NCBI RefSeq assembly: GCF_025660655.1
Contig: NZ_JAOTIN010000008.1
Coordinates: 1-64,000, forward strand
Length of the DNA: 64,000 nt
Direction of reading: 5' to 3'
From: Streptococcus sp. CSL10205-OR2
GTDB taxonomy: Bacteria; Bacillota; Bacilli; Lactobacillales; Streptococcaceae
A program made the position numbers and the translations under genes. The notes beneath the pieces were generated by a model. That model was not told where the DNA came from. It was given only the letters and a program-made list of their open reading frames with translations, and did not search any database. Within the stretch, counting starts at the first letter, position 1. Every line of letters starts with the position of its first letter. This document shows positions 1 through 11,700 of the stretch, one piece after another.

Positions 1-2262
1 AAGTGACAGTACCGTCTTGTGCAACAGTGTAGGTACCCTCACCGTCAATAGTCTTAGTTGTGCTACCATCGTCAAAGGTGGCTGCAACATTATCATCCAT
101 CGGTACAAGTGGGTCACCTGCCGTGAAGGTTGGTTGACCACTTTGGACTTGACCCTGTTTACCTGTTGATGTAGTGTCTACTCCCGTTGGAGTCACTTTT
201 TCTACTGTTGGGGTATAAGTGGCTGTCACTGTCGTACCGTTCTTATCACTAGCTTGAACAGTGATGGCTGGGGCTACACCAACAAAGTCTTTCTCTGGCG
301 TGAAGACAATTCTATTATTAGTCTTATCTAAACTATAAGTACCAATCTTCTTACCATTGGAAGTGAATACTTCTACAGGTTGTTCTGTAGTCTGTCCTGT
401 TGCATCTAATAATGTAATAGAAACAGAATCAATTTGTGCTTTTGGTGTATCTGCGCCTGGTATAAAGTTAAGCGTATTTCCACTATTTGAAGCATTTTCA
501 TCATCTACAAAAACAATAGTAGATTTTTGCTCTTGACCTTGAAGACCTGTTGTTTCTGATGAATGAGAGGTTGGAGTAACTTTTTCTACTGTAGGTGTGT
601 ACTTAGCAGTCGCTGCTGTACCGTTCTTGTCAACGCGTTTAACCGTTACAGCTTCTGCTGTACCTGTAAAGCTTGAAACGGGCGTAAAGGTCACTGTACC
701 ATCAAAGGCAACTTCATAAGTTCCTACACCAGTAACCGTCTTAGTCGTTTCACCATCGTCAAACGTAGCTCTTTTCGTACTATCCATTGGAACAGACGGA
801 TCACCTGGTGTGAAGACTGGTTGACCTGTTTGGATTTCACCCTGTTTACCAGTAGAAGTCACATCAGTACCTTTTGGCACAACTGCGGTAACTGTTGGAG
901 TATACTTAGCAGTCACTGCTGTACCATTCTCATCATAACGTTTAACTGTTACACCTTCTGTTGTTCCTATGTAAGTTGAAACCGGAGTGAAAGTGACAAT
1001 ACCATCTGCTGAGACTTCGTAAGTTCCTACACCAGCAACCGTCTTGGTCGTTTCACCATCATCAAAAGTCGCTACTCTTGAGTTATCCATTGGAACAGAT
1101 AAGTCACCTGGTGTAAAGATTGGCTGACCTGTTTGGACTTGACCTTGAAGACCAGTTGAGGTAACGTCTGTACCCGTTGGAACAACTGCGGTAACTGTTG
1201 GGGTGTAAGTCGCTTCAACTGTCGTACCATTCTTATCACTAGCTTGAACGGTAATAGCTGGTGCAACACCAACAAAGTCTTTTTCTGGCGTGAAGACAAT
1301 TCTATTATTAGCCTTATCTATGCTATAAGTACCAACCTTTTTACCTGCTGAAGTGAACACTTCGACAGGTTGATCAGTGTATTGATCACTCGTGTTTTTC
1401 AATCTAATATTGTCAATTGTAATAACACCCTCAGGAATATTGGCACCTGGCATAAAGTTAAGTGTATTTCCATTATTTGAAGCATTTTCATCATTCTCAA
1501 AAACAATAATTGAACTTTGTTCTTGCCCTTGAAGACCTGTTGTTTCTGATGAATGTGCTGTTGGTGTCACAGCTGTAACTGTTGGGGTATACTTAGCGGT
1601 CACACTTGTACCGTTCTTATCAACACGTTTAACTGTCACACCTTCTGCTGTGCCTGTGTAAGTAGGAACTGGGGTGAAAGTGACAGTACCATCTGCTGAG
1701 ACTTCATAAGTACCAACACCATCTACTGCCTTAGTGGTTTCACCATCATCAAAAGTGGCTGGAACTGTATTATCCATTGGAACAAGATCATTACCTGGTG
1801 TAAAGATTGGCTGACCTGTTTGAACTTGACCTTGAAGACCAGTTGAAGTAACGTCCGCGCCCGTTGGAACAACTGCGGTAACTGTTGGCGTATAAGTGGC
1901 TGTCACTACTCTACCATTTTTGTCATTAGCTCGTATAGAAATGCTTGGAGCTGTTCCTATAAAATCTTTTTCTGGGGTAAATATAACAGCATTTGCTACT
2001 TTATCTAAAGTATATGTTCCTATTTTTTTACCTGTTGCATTTATAACATCAACAGGTTGATCAGAAACTTGACCGGAAGCATCTAATAAAGTGATTGAAG
2101 AAATTTCAATTTGTGCCTTAGGTGTGTCTGCACCTGGAATAAAATTAATTGTTTGTCCAGGATTAGCATCATTTTCATCAATCGTCAAAATAATTGGTGA
2201 TGTTTGTTGTTGTCCTTGAATTCCAGTAGTTTCAGAGGACCTAGATGATGGTATAACAGCTA
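1..2262 (-). repeat. Tandem CshA fibril repeats of two alternating types
   Basis: Each unit ends in a TPTV coding motif. These fall near 2262, 1880, 1574, 1193, 893, 585 and 201. Spacing gives a short type of 300-308 bp (A, with TSTGLQGQVQTGQP and TTKTVxGVGTYEV) and a long type of 381-384 bp (B, with SSETTGLQGQEQ and GKKxGTY). From the N-terminus the order is B, A, B, A, A, B and a partial A cut by the window edge. A more divergent unit with a 'TGWTSNTTLNG' insertion lies at about 2262-2645. Confidence 0.85.
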
Positions 2263-4792
2263 TAACTGTTGGTATATAAACACCATCCATAGTTGTGAAG
2301 CCATTAATATTTTGGTTAATATTTTCCAAACCATTCAATGTTGTGTTTGAAGTCCAACCAGTTGTTTGTCCATTTTTGTCAGTTGCTCTTAAAACAACAC
2401 CATCAGCTTTGCCTACAAAACTTGCAACAGGAGTGAATGTGACTGTGCCATCAGAAGTAACAGTATAGGTTCCTTCTCCTTGTTTTGTATAACTGTCTAC
2501 TAAAGTACCATCAGGTTTTACAATTTTTATAGCAATAGCTGTATCAATTGTATTATCCGTATTAAAATCAGTTTTTAATTTACCAAAAGCTGTGAAATTA
2601 ATTTTCGCACTTTGTTGTTCACCTTGATTAGCAGATGTTTCTTTTAATTCACCCTTTGGTGGGTGGATAGTTTTAATAAGAAAATCTTCTACTTCACCAG
2701 AAGTGGCTAAATCTACTGGATATTCAATCTCTTCTGATTTGAGAGCAATTCTGACACGAGCCCCTAGAGCAGCAATTGAGGTATTTATAATTTGAGGAGC
2801 ATTTTGAAAAACAAGATTAACAGGACCATCAGAAGTCACTTCAGTCATTGCAGAAGATTCGTTATCATCAAATTGACCATTATTGTTAAAATCAATCCAG
2901 CCTTTGACAAAAGCCCTAGCATTACCATTTCTATTTGCCTTTATTGAAAGAGTGTACTCATGATTTTCTGCTTGATGGATAACAAATGGTTGTCCATTTG
3001 CTGATAATTGTATATCTCCCTCGTCAGCATCATCATTGTTATCATCTCTAAACCACTCACTACCAGATCCTGTTGAATCTGATTGATCAATATCATAATC
3101 TGGTTTCACGGTTCCAAGAAATGGTGCTGGGTCTCCATTTATGTCTCTAATAGCATGAGCAGCAGAACCATAAGAGCCGGGAGCATCACCAATATCAGTT
3201 AGTAAAAAACCCATTTGAGCAGTTTGACCACCAATGGTATTCATGTAGATACCAACTTCTGTCGCTCCCGATGTTGCAACAACAGGAACACTATATTGAT
3301 CCTTACTGGTTCTAACGCCACCAAAAACTTTTGATCCTAATCCACCTGTTGTCTGATCTGGGTTTGCCCAATATTCTGGTTTAAAGCCTGCGTTTGCAAT
3401 GCTTGCTAAGTCTGAGGCTGAGTTAACTGTATATCTGAGATTACTTTCATTTTGCTTAATAGTAGCAATTTCTTCCCAGTTTGAACCATTCGTTGTAAAG
3501 ATATTGGTTTCATGTGCCTTAGCTTCTTCACCATCAGCCATTAAAATAGTAACCGGTACTTCTTGGTTTTTATAAATAGCTGTAACTTTTAAGCGCATTC
3601 CGACATTAAACCCGCCTTGTTCAACACCAAAATTGGTCAGACGATCTTCTGTGCTCAAACCTGACAATCTGACATGAGACCAAACTGGGTCTTGTCGTTT
3701 TAAAATAATGTCGGTTGGTCTTCCACTCCACCAACCACTTTTATCACTACGGTATCTGTTAACAGCGTTAGGATTGTATCCTTTGTTTGGATCTCCACCA
3801 GTACGTTCTTTATAAAAATCAGTTGCCTCAAAAGGTTTTAATTCTATAACCTCTGCTCTAACGGTAAACCCTGGAGAAATTTCTTTTTGGAATACCGTTC
3901 CTATTTGAAGAGCCTTTGTTCCATTATTTAAAACTTTAACATTGGTTAAATCATTATCATCAGTGAAATCAACCCAAACAATTTGTTTGCTTAATTTAAC
4001 TAAATCGAGATTTTTTTCTCTTGGAGTATCATTGTTACCATTCCTAAAACCTGTTCCTGAAGGAATTTGCTGCCCTTCATTTGAAGGACGAGGTAGTGCA
4101 TTGTCCTTTGAATCATCAGTTGGTTTATCAGAATAAGAATTACTGTCTTCAGAAGCGTTATCAGATAGTTTACTAGTATTTAGTTCTGTTTTATCTAAAT
4201 TATCGGTTTTAGGCGCAACAAAAGCCGTAGATTTATCAGTCTCTACAATTTCTGAAAAATCTTCAATATCTTCTGATGTGTCGTCTAAAGCATTCGTTGA
4301 TTTTTCCGTTTCATTTGAAATATCAGATGCTATTATTTCTTTATTTTCTTCAGAGGTTTTATCCTTACTTTCAGATAAAACTAAATCCTCTGAATCAGCA
4401 TTAATATCGTCATCACTTTTTGTCATTTCCTCTGACACAGTTAAATCAACTGTATCATTTTCTGTTGCAATCGGATTTGAATCACTTGAACTATTGACAG
4501 TTGCTATTGTTTCTTCAACTTGATCAGGAACAGTTTCTGAAAAGGTTTCAGAAAGAGCTGTTTCACTCACAACATCATTACTTCCCTCAGATTCAATAAG
4601 TAAGCTAGCAATTTCATTTTCATTAGTTGTTTCTGCTAAAATAGTATCTGTTGATGCTATCGTATCATCTGCTTGTACGGTTCCAGCAAAGACAGCAAAA
4701 ACGGTCCCAATTAAAACAGAGGCCGCACCTATTTTAAATTTCTTAATGGTAAAACGCTGTTTACTCTCCAAATTATTTTTTCTTTTTAACAT
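1..4792 (-). CDS. cshA: CshA-like fibrillar surface adhesin, 5' part only
   Basis: Cell-wall-anchored fibril-forming adhesin by family; in S. gordonii CshA binds fibronectin. The start at 4792 has an AAAGGAG ribosome binding site, and the frame stays open for 1597 codons to the window edge, so the C-terminus and expected LPXTG anchor lie outside. Residues 1-41 are a YSIRK-like signal (FTIKKFKIGAASVLIG) with likely cleavage after Ala41. Residues 42 to about 260 are acidic, Ser/Thr-rich low complexity. About 270-535 resembles the CshA non-repetitive ligand-binding domain. About 535-705 resembles a GEVED-type domain, with GDAP and GEVEDF motifs. From about residue 715 onward there are repeats of about 100 and 128 residues, of the CshA fibril type (STGLQGQ, YEVSADGTVTFTP, VKRVDKNGT). 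It has its own promoter. Family assignment comes from remembered sequence similarity. Confidence 0.9.
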   Translation of the reverse strand, partial: MLKRKNNLESKQRFTIKKFKIGAASVLIGTVFAVFAGTVQADDTIASTDTILAETTNENEIASLLIESEGSNDVVSETALSETFSETVPDQVEETIATVNSSSDSNPIATENDTVDLTVSEEMTKSDDDINADSEDLVLSESKDKTSEENKEIIASDISNETEKSTNALDDTSEDIEDFSEIVETDKSTAFVAPKTDNLDKTELNTSKLSDNASEDSNSYSDKPTDDSKDNALPRPSNEGQQIPSGTGFRNGNNDTPREKNLDLVKLSKQIVWVDFTDDNDLTNVKVLNNGTKALQIGTVFQKEISPGFTVRAEVIELKPFEATDFYKERTGGDPNKGYNPNAVNRYRSDKSGWWSGRPTDIILKRQDPVWSHVRLSGLSTEDRLTNFGVEQGGFNVGMRLKVTAIYKNQEVPVTILMADGEEAKAHETNIFTTNGSNWEEIATIKQNESNLRYTVNSASDLASIANAGFKPEYWANPDQTTGGLGSKVFGGVRTSKDQYSVPVVATSGATEVGIYMNTIGGQTAQMGFLLTDIGDAPGSYGSAAHAIRDINGDPAPFLGTVKPDYDIDQSDSTGSGSEWFRDDNNDDADEGDIQLSANGQPFVIHQAENHEYTLSIKANRNGNARAFVKGWIDFNNNGQFDDNESSAMTEVTSDGPVNLVFQNAPQIINTSIAALGARVRIALKSEEIEYPVDLATSGEVEDFLIKTIHPPKGELKETSANQGEQQSAKINFTAFGKLKTDFNTDNTIDTAIAIKIVKPDGTLVDSYTKQGEGTYTVTSDGTVTFTPVASFVGKADGVVLRATDKNGQTTGWTSNTTLNGLENINQNINGFTTMDGVYIPTVIAVIPSSRSSETTGIQGQQQTSPIILTIDENDANPGQTINFIPGADTPKAQIEISSITLLDASGQVSDQPVDVINATGKKIGTYTLDKVANAVIFTPEKDFIGTAPSISIRANDKNGRVVTATYTPTVTAVVPTGADVTSTGLQGQVQTGQPIFTPGNDLVPMDNTVPATFDDGETTKAVDGVGTYEVSADGTVTFTPVPTYTGTAEGVTVKRVDKNGTSVTAKYTPTVTAVTPTAHSSETTGLQGQEQSSIIVFENDENASNNGNTLNFMPGANIPEGVITIDNIRLKNTSDQYTDQPVEVFTSAGKKVGTYSIDKANNRIVFTPEKDFVGVAPAITVQASDKNGTTVEATYTPTVTAVVPTGTDVTSTGLQGQVQTGQPIFTPGDLSVPMDNSRVATFDDGETTKTVAGVGTYEVSADGIVTFTPVSTYIGTTEGVTVKRYDENGTAVTAKYTPTVTAVVPKGTDVTSTGKQGEIQTGQPVFTPGDPSVPMDSTKRATFDDGETTKTVTGVGTYEVAFDGTVTFTPVSSFTGTAEAVTVKRVDKNGTAATAKYTPTVEKVTPTSHSSETTGLQGQEQKSTIVFVDDENASNSGNTLNFIPGADTPKAQIDSVSITLLDATGQTTEQPVEVFTSNGKKIGTYSLDKTNNRIVFTPEKDFVGVAPAITVQASDKNGTTVTATYTPTVEKVTPTGVDTTSTGKQGQVQSGQPTFTAGDPLVPMDDNVAATFDDGSTTKTIDGEGTYTVAQDGTVT

Positions 4793-4836
4793 GTCATCTC
4801 CTTTTTTTATCAGACAAAAAGTTGTGTTTACCTTTT

Positions 4837-4865
4837 AGTATAGGCTTTATTACTACATTTGTCAA
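4837..4865 (-). promoter_or_regulatory. Promoter of the cshA-like gene
   Basis: On the minus strand TTGACA (4860-4865) is followed after exactly 17 bases by TATACT (4837-4842). The predicted transcript has a leader of roughly 40 bases carrying the ribosome binding site. Confidence 0.85.
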
Positions 4866-4918
4866 TGTATTCGATGTTTTTAGTGCTTCCAAAAAATTGT
4901 TTTTATAAAAATATTTAT

Positions 4919-4951
4919 AAACAAAAAAGAGAGGATTTTATCCTCTCTTTT
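4919..4951 (-). terminator. Intrinsic terminator of pheST
   Basis: AAAGAGAGGA pairs with TCCTCTCTTT around a five-base loop, followed on the minus strand by a run of T. The stem begins inside the pheT stop codon. Confidence 0.85.
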
Positions 4952-7352
4952 ATCTAATTTCTGCATCTAACTCTATAGCAAGAGCTGTGATAATTTTCTC
5001 AATATAATTAGTCACTTCTTCGTCAGTTAAACTATCCGTTTCTTTTTGGAAAGTGAAACTGTAAGCCATTGATTTCTTGTCAGCTTCAATATTAGTACCA
5101 CTATAGATATCAAATAATTTAATATCTTTGAGATTCTTAACTTTAGCTTTTTTAATAACAGAAATAATGTCATCATGTGTCACATTAATATTAACAAGTA
5201 CAGCTAAATCTCTTGAAACAGCTGGGTATTTAGTAATCTCTTTAAAGATGATTTGAGATTGCCATAGGTCTTCTACTTTTTGCAAATCAATTTCTGCAAC
5301 ATAAGTTTCTGAAAGATCATAATCTTTAGCCATTTGAGGATGAATTTGCCCAACAAAACCAAGAACAACATCATCTTTCAAGATTAGAGCTGTTCTTCCT
5401 GGATGCATATTTTCAATCGTTGTCGCTTGATAACTAACAGAGATATTTAACTGATTAAATAAGGTTTCTAAGATACCTTTGGCATAAAAGAAATCAACCG
5501 GTGTTGCTTTGGTTTGGAAATCGTTATCTGTTACTAAACCAGTCACAGCAAAAGCTAATTTGCTGGTTTCATTAGGTAGTGGTGCTGTCTGCTCTGTTTT
5601 TGGTTCAAAAATTTTACCAATTTCATAAATAGCAATATTTTTAAGATTACGAGCCTTATTATAGGCAACAATATCAAGCATTCCTGCTATCATGTTTTGT
5701 CTTAGAGTAGAGCGATCACTCGTCATTGGCCACATCAATTCCGTTAATTCTTGTGGATTTTGAGTAAAGGCAACAGCTTTTTCTGGTGTTGTTAAAGCAT
5801 AAGAAATCACTTCTGATAAGCCTTGTGCTTCTATAATATTTCTTACTTTTCGACGTAATTTTTGAGTTTTGGTTAACTCACCAACCGTTCCTCCTGTACT
5901 TGGTAGAGTTATTGGCAACTTATCGTAACCATAGATTCGAGCAATTTCTTCAACAAGGTCAGCTTCAATAGAAATATCCCAACGACGTGGCGGTACTGAA
6001 ACAGAGAACTCAGTAGCATTACCACTTAGACCAAATCCTAATTGAGCCATTATTTTTTCAATATCAGCATAGACAAGTTCAGTCCCAAGACGAGTATTGA
6101 CATAATCAAGATTGGAAGAGACCACTTTATCCTCTAAGTGTAATTCTCCAGAAGAGACAATACCAGATAAAACAGCACCATCTGCCAATTCTGATAGCAT
6201 GGCAGCAGCATAATCAAGCGCTTCAAGGACTGTAGCTCGATTGATCCCTTTTTCAAAACGTGATGATGATTCCGATCTAAGGTTTAGACGACTACTTGTT
6301 TTTCTAACATGTTGCCCATCAAAAACAGCAGCTTCAAGGACAACTGTCTGAGTATTGTCATCAATCTCAGTTGATTGACCTCCCATAACCCCAGCAAGAG
6401 CAACAGGTTTATCGGCAACAGTAATCACCATATCCTCTGACGTTAAGCTTCTTTCTTCTTCATCTAAAGTGATGATTTTCTCGTTTTCTTTGGCAAGTCT
6501 TGCGACAATAGCTTTTTCTTCAAACTTATCATAATCAAAAGCGTGCATTGGTTGACCGAAATAAAGTAATACAAAATTAGTGACATCAACCACATTGTTA
6601 ATTGGTCTAATGCCTTGATTCATTAAAATATTTTGTAGCCACTGTGGGCTTGGTTTAATCACGACATTTTCAACCACACGCGCAGCATAAAAAGAAATTT
6701 CTTGATTGGCAACTTGTACAGATAGTAAATCTGAAACTTTTTTATCTGTTTCTACAAACGTTTTTTCTTCAAATTGAACAGGTTTATCATAGATGGCAGC
6801 AACTTCGTGTGCTACTCCTCTCATTGATAAAGCATCAGCTCTGTTTGGTGTGATGGCTAATTCGATAATCTCATCGTCAAGATCAAGGTATTTAAAAATT
6901 GAATCACCAACAAGTGCATCATCGGGAAGACGGTAAATATTATCTTGGTAGTCTTTAGGAATAACAGCATCGGGGACACCAATTTCACTCAAGGAACAAA
7001 GCATACCGTAGGATTCTACTCCTCTAATTTTTCCTTTTTTAATTTTACGATTACCAACAATTCTTGCACCTGGAATGGCAACAATCGTTTTCATTTCTAA
7101 ATCAACTACCTTGCCACCACAAACGACTTGTATTGGTTCTTCTTCACCAATATCAACTTGGCAGACGGTCAAGTGTGTTTCTGGAATTTTTTCTTTTTCA
7201 ACAATTTGACCAACGATTAATTTAGACAGACCTTTATCTAAGCGTGAAACACCTTCTACTTCGATTCCTGTAGTTGACATTTTTTCTGCTAATTCTGAAC
7301 TTGGCACATCAATAGCAACTAATTTTTTTAACCATTTATAACTAACTAACAT
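4950..7352 (-). CDS. pheT: Phenylalanyl-tRNA synthetase beta subunit
   Basis: Large subunit of the cytoplasmic alpha2-beta2 enzyme that charges tRNA-Phe. It is 800 aa, normal for the bacterial long form. The order is an EMAP-type tRNA-binding domain (about 40-150), B3/B4 editing region, B5 domain, catalytic-like domain and a C-terminal anticodon-binding FDX-ACB domain (about 705-800, with [13 protein letters not shown]). The start has an AAAGGA ribosome binding site. It lies 68 bases downstream of pheS and is presumably co-transcribed under the same T-box. Confidence 0.97.
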   Translation of the reverse strand: MLVSYKWLKKLVAIDVPSSELAEKMSTTGIEVEGVSRLDKGLSKLIVGQIVEKEKIPETHLTVCQVDIGEEEPIQVVCGGKVVDLEMKTIVAIPGARIVGNRKIKKGKIRGVESYGMLCSLSEIGVPDAVIPKDYQDNIYRLPDDALVGDSIFKYLDLDDEIIELAITPNRADALSMRGVAHEVAAIYDKPVQFEEKTFVETDKKVSDLLSVQVANQEISFYAARVVENVVIKPSPQWLQNILMNQGIRPINNVVDVTNFVLLYFGQPMHAFDYDKFEEKAIVARLAKENEKIITLDEEERSLTSEDMVITVADKPVALAGVMGGQSTEIDDNTQTVVLEAAVFDGQHVRKTSSRLNLRSESSSRFEKGINRATVLEALDYAAAMLSELADGAVLSGIVSSGELHLEDKVVSSNLDYVNTRLGTELVYADIEKIMAQLGFGLSGNATEFSVSVPPRRWDISIEADLVEEIARIYGYDKLPITLPSTGGTVGELTKTQKLRRKVRNIIEAQGLSEVISYALTTPEKAVAFTQNPQELTELMWPMTSDRSTLRQNMIAGMLDIVAYNKARNLKNIAIYEIGKIFEPKTEQTAPLPNETSKLAFAVTGLVTDNDFQTKATPVDFFYAKGILETLFNQLNISVSYQATTIENMHPGRTALILKDDVVLGFVGQIHPQMAKDYDLSETYVAEIDLQKVEDLWQSQIIFKEITKYPAVSRDLAVLVNINVTHDDIISVIKKAKVKNLKDIKLFDIYSGTNIEADKKSMAYSFTFQKETDSLTDEEVTNYIEKIITALAIELDAEIR

Positions 7353-7420
7353 ATTTTTCCTTTCACTTTTATATCTTACTGTTTCATTGAGATGAATACA
7401 AGGTTATAAAGATGGTGTTC

Positions 7421-8464
7421 TTAGTTGAATTGCTCATTAAAACGTTCGTCACCTTGATAGAAACCTCTGATATCGTTAATACCATAACGTAACATCGCAA
7501 TACGTTCTTGACCTAGTCCAAAGGCAAAGCCTGAATATTTTTGAGCATCAACACCACTCATTTCCAGAACATTTGGGTGCACCATTCCTGCACCTAAAAT
7601 TTCAATCCAGCCAGTGTATTTGCAAACGTTACAACCAGTTCCCCCACACTTGAAACAAGAAACATCGACTTCAACTGATGGTTCTGTGAAAGGAAAGTAT
7701 GATGGACGTAAACGAATTTTTCGGTCATCTCCAAACATTTTTTGACTAATCACTTGAAGAGTTCCTTTTAAATCACTCATTGAGATATTCTCACCTACAA
7801 CTAAACCTTCAATTTGATGAAATTGGTGACTATGTGTGGCATCATCTGTATCACGTCTAAAGACACGACCTGGTGAAATCATCTTGAGAGCACCCTTAGA
7901 AAAGTCGTGCTTGTCCAGGGTTCTTGCTTGAACAGGACTCGTATGCGTTCTTAATAAGACTTCTTCAGTAATATAAAAAGTGTCTTGCATATCACGAGCC
8001 GGGTGGTTTTTTGGTAGATTCATTCTTTCAAAATTATAATAGTCTGTCTCCACTTCAAAACCATCAACAACTTGAAATCCCATCCCTAAGAAGATATCTT
8101 CAATTTCTTCATTGATTTGAGTTAAAATATGACGATTCCCATGTTTAAGCTGTTTTCCAGGAAGTGTCACATCTATTTTCTCTGACTCTAGCTGTTTTGC
8201 TATTTTCTCATTTGAGATAGCTACTGCTTTTTCTTCAAAAGCCTTGGTTAGAGCGTCTCTAACCTCATTAGCTTCTTTACCAATAATGGGACGCATCTCA
8301 TTAGATAAATCTTTTAAACCTTTTAAAATTTCAGTGAGCTTACCTTTTTTCCCAAGAACAGAAACTCGGAGATCTTGAAGTTCTTTAGCTCCATCCAAGG
8401 ACATTGTGTCAATGGTTTCTAGAGTCTCAGTTTTTAATGATTGTAATTCTTCTTGTAGTGTCAT
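7421..8464 (-). CDS. pheS: Phenylalanyl-tRNA synthetase alpha subunit
   Basis: Catalytic subunit of Phe-tRNA synthetase, 347 aa. It has an N-terminal coiled coil (about 1-85) and a class II catalytic core with [18 protein letters not shown] (motif 2 region) and [10 protein letters not shown] and [11 protein letters not shown] (motif 3 region). A Cys cluster, [16 protein letters not shown], lies at about 270-285. It is the first gene after a Phe-type T-box leader, so expression should rise when tRNA-Phe is uncharged. The start follows an AAAGGAT ribosome binding site that lies just after the leader terminator. Confidence 0.97.
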   Translation of the reverse strand: MTLQEELQSLKTETLETIDTMSLDGAKELQDLRVSVLGKKGKLTEILKGLKDLSNEMRPIIGKEANEVRDALTKAFEEKAVAISNEKIAKQLESEKIDVTLPGKQLKHGNRHILTQINEEIEDIFLGMGFQVVDGFEVETDYYNFERMNLPKNHPARDMQDTFYITEEVLLRTHTSPVQARTLDKHDFSKGALKMISPGRVFRRDTDDATHSHQFHQIEGLVVGENISMSDLKGTLQVISQKMFGDDRKIRLRPSYFPFTEPSVEVDVSCFKCGGTGCNVCKYTGWIEILGAGMVHPNVLEMSGVDAQKYSGFAFGLGQERIAMLRYGINDIRGFYQGDERFNEQFN

Positions 8465-8482
8465 TATAATCCTTTCTTAATC

Positions 8483-8522
8483 AAAAAAAGTGCCAATGCT
8501 CCAATTATTCGGAGCGTTGACA
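8483..8522 (-). terminator. T-box regulated terminator
   Basis: A 12-pair stem (TGTCAACGCTCC with GGAGCATTGGCA, one mismatch and one G-T pair) closes an 8-base loop and is followed by seven T. It overlaps the end of the T-box element, as expected for a mutually exclusive antiterminator. Confidence 0.88.
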
Positions 8523-8690
8523 CGCGGTACCATCCGTTTTCATCTAGTTAGACTAGATCTTAATTTGACTATCTGTCCTATTGAGTGAATTCGCTAAATT
8601 AACACTTTGTGAACTTCCAGTCACGGTCCACATTCCCTGTTAAGCTTTCCTTTAGTTACTAGTCTCACAGATAAGTATTCAATTACCGTT
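8483..8690 (-). promoter_or_regulatory. T-box riboswitch (tRNA-Phe) controlling pheST
   Basis: The conserved T-box sequence is present on the minus strand as CGGATGGTACCGCG (8523-8536). Its TGGT would pair with the ACCA end of a tRNA with discriminator A, as in tRNA-Phe. A TTC triplet at 8611-8613 (GAAGTTCACA context) is a plausible Phe specifier codon. The leader ends in an intrinsic terminator just ahead of pheS. The interval 8465-8764 holds no gene, only this leader and its promoter. Confidence 0.92.
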
Positions 8691-8719
8691 ATTGTAACAA
8701 ATTTCCTATCAGTTAGCAA
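8691..8719 (-). promoter_or_regulatory. pheST promoter
   Basis: TTGCTA (8714-8719), a 17-base spacer and TACAAT (8691-8696), with a TG extended -10 element. Confidence 0.8.
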
Positions 8720-8764
8720 GATGTTACCTAACAAAAAATAAGAGATACAAAATCAATACATTAT

Positions 8765-11700
8765 TTACTGAACCAATTGTTCGGCATCTTTTAATTTGAC
8801 TGAGACTATTTTTGAAACGCCTGATTCTTGCATAGTCACACCATAAATGCTATCAGCAGCAGCCATTGTCCCTTTTCTGTGGGTAACGACAATAAATTGA
8901 CTGGATTTATCAAAGCGATTCAAATAGTCTCCAAAGCGTTTAACATTAGCCTCATCGAGTGCAGCTTCAACCTCATCTAGGATAACAAAGGGAATTGTCT
9001 TCACACGGATAATCGCAAATAAGAGAGCTAAGGCAGAAAGAGCCTTTTCACCACCACTCATTAAGTTGAGTGATTGAATTTTTTTACCAGGAGGTTGAAC
9101 AGATATTTCAACACCAGATGTTAGTAAGTCACCTTCTGTCAACTGTAAATCTGCTGTACCACCGCCAAACATTTGCTTAAAGGTTTGCTTGAAACTTTCT
9201 CTAACAGCTTCAAAAGTTGTTTTAAATCTTCCTTTTACTTCATCATCCATATCATGAATGGTTGATAGCAACAATTCCTTGGCACTGGTTAAGTCAGATT
9301 TTTGTTCATTTAAGAAATCTAATCTTTCTTTCACCTCATCATATTGCTCAACAGCATCTAAATTCACTGGTCCTAGTTTTTTAATAGCATTAAGGTATTG
9401 TTTTAACTGCTCTTTTGCTTCAAGCATATTTTCAATTTCTTTTGCTTTTTCTTGAGCTTTTGTGAAACTCAACTGATAATCTTCTGATAACAGTGTTGCA
9501 AATTGGTGTAGTTTGCCACTAATCTGTTCAATTTGTGACTCTAACTGTGTTTGTGTTCTAATCAGTCCCTCATTTTGTTGACTCATTTTTTGAATTTGTT
9601 CTGAAATATCATCTAAAGCCCCTTCACAATCATCCCACTCATATTGTAAACGAACTGATTGCGACTGGTAGTCTTCTTTTTCTTTTTTTGCCTTATCTAG
9701 CTGAATGTTAAGAGTCGGTAATTGATCTTCATTAATAGCATTAAGGTGTTGATTTAAAAGATCCTTATTTTTTTCAAAATCAATCTCTAACTGACTGAGT
9801 TCCCCTTTTATTCTCATCAAGTTAGCTTCTTCAAATTTCAATTCATTCAACAAATCACGCTCAATTAAACGCTCTTTAGACAGGGATTCGTTTAATGAGT
9901 CAACTTTTTCAATAATACTATCTTTATCTTTCTTGATTTTTTCGATTTCGCTAGTAACAGATAATTTTTCCTTAGCTATTTTCTCTATCTTAGTTGTAAT
10001 AGCTGCTTTTTCTTGTGTTAACGCATCAAGGCTAGTATTTTTTTGATTATTTTCAAGATGTTGAAAGAGTGTTTCTTTATCAGCTAACTGTTTTGTTAAA
10101 CGTGACAACTCAATTGATAGTTTTTGTTCTTCTAATCGTGCTTTTTCACCATCACTCTTTGTTTGCTCAATACTTTCAGAAAGCATGCTTGTCTCTTTTT
10201 TCAACGTTTCTACACGCTTTTCATCAGTCAATACTTTTGCTTTTAATTGGTTAATATCACCAGTTAGACTTTCTAGTTCAGGTTTAATGAATAAGGTATT
10301 ATTTTGACGATTTGCACCACCTGAAAAAGAGCCTCCTGGACGAATTTCTGTCCCATCAAGAGTGACTATACGCACCTGATAATTCACCAACCGGGCAGCT
10401 TCATTGGCTTGATTGGTATCCTCAAAAATAACAGTCGTTCCAAGCAAGTAATTAAAAATAGTTGCTAGGCTTGAATCAAATGACACTAACTCACTGGCAA
10501 GACCAAGGTAGCCTGTTGCTTTTTCCAATTGTTTTTGATAATGAGACGATAACTGTCTTTGTTTAATTGTCGTTAGTGGTAAAAATGTAGCACGTCCTTG
10601 ACGTGATTTTTTAAGAAAGTCAATGGAGCGTTTGGCCGCCTTTTCATCAGCAACAATAATGTGTTGACTACTAGCACCAAGAGCAATTTCAATAGCGGTT
10701 TGATATTTTTTATCAAAGGAAATTTTCTCACTAACAGCACCAATAATATTTTTTATCTCATTGGCATGCTGAAGAACGAACTTGACCCCACTATAAAACT
10801 GGCTATGATTTTTAACAATAGCCTCTAAACTATTTTTGCGCGCTTCTTTACCTTTTAGTTGATCTAATCGATCAAATAAATCTGTTTGACTTTTTTGATA
10901 CAAATGCTCTAACGTCGCTAAGTCAGAAACTTGTGAGTGATACTCTTTTAAAAGTTTTTCAACTTCTTGTTTAGCATCGTCATGAGCTTTTTGCGCATTT
11001 TGAAGTTCAGTTTTTAAGGCTTCTAATTCAATTGTTAGTTGCTCTTTTTCTTTTGCCTTATCTTTCAAAGATTCCTCTTGATTGTCAATAGCAACAGAAA
11101 TAGAAGTCAGTTGATTAGAAAAATCTGCTTCTTGATGCATTAAAGCCACAAAATCTTCTCGAAAACGTTCAATAATATCATCAGGATGCGTTGAAAAGCG
11201 CTCCAATTCTTTTTCAAGAGTAGTGATCTTTTGTTTAACCTGATGGCTTTTTTCTTCTAAAGATATCAAATGCTCTTTTTTAGTTTGTAATGCCTGTTTT
11301 AATTGCACTTGCTCTTGGTTAATTTTGTCTAATGTTTCTTTTGTAAGAGCTTGTTTTTCCTCTTTTTGATTTGACTCTAATGTGATAATTGCAATTTTTC
11401 TATCAAGCTCACTGATCAGTCGAGTCAATTCTATCAAATCATTTTGAAGCTTATCTTTTTGTTCAGATAATTGATGACGTTTTAATTTTAAAGATTGGTT
11501 TTCTTTTTCTAAAGCATCCTTTTTAGCATAAAAGTGTTTTAAATTGTCAGAAACTTCTTTTAACTTAGCATTTTTGTCTGATAAATTTTCTTTATAAGTA
11601 ATGATATCAGCTACCAAAATATCAAGATATAGAGCTTTTCTTTTATCCTCTAATGACAGATATTCTTTAGCGGCTTTTGCTTGTTTTAACAAGGGTTTAA

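Noticed and set aside
1072..1299. A 75-codon minus-strand open frame within the adhesin repeats, plus plus-strand frames at 3942-4136 and 4278-4523
   Set aside because: They are shadows in other frames of the real minus-strand adhesin frame, which is continuous from 4792 to the window edge.
1..2262. Regular DNA repeats that could suggest a CRISPR array
   Set aside because: The units are 300-384 bp, stay in a coding frame and encode fibril repeats; there are no short repeats with unique spacers and no cas genes.
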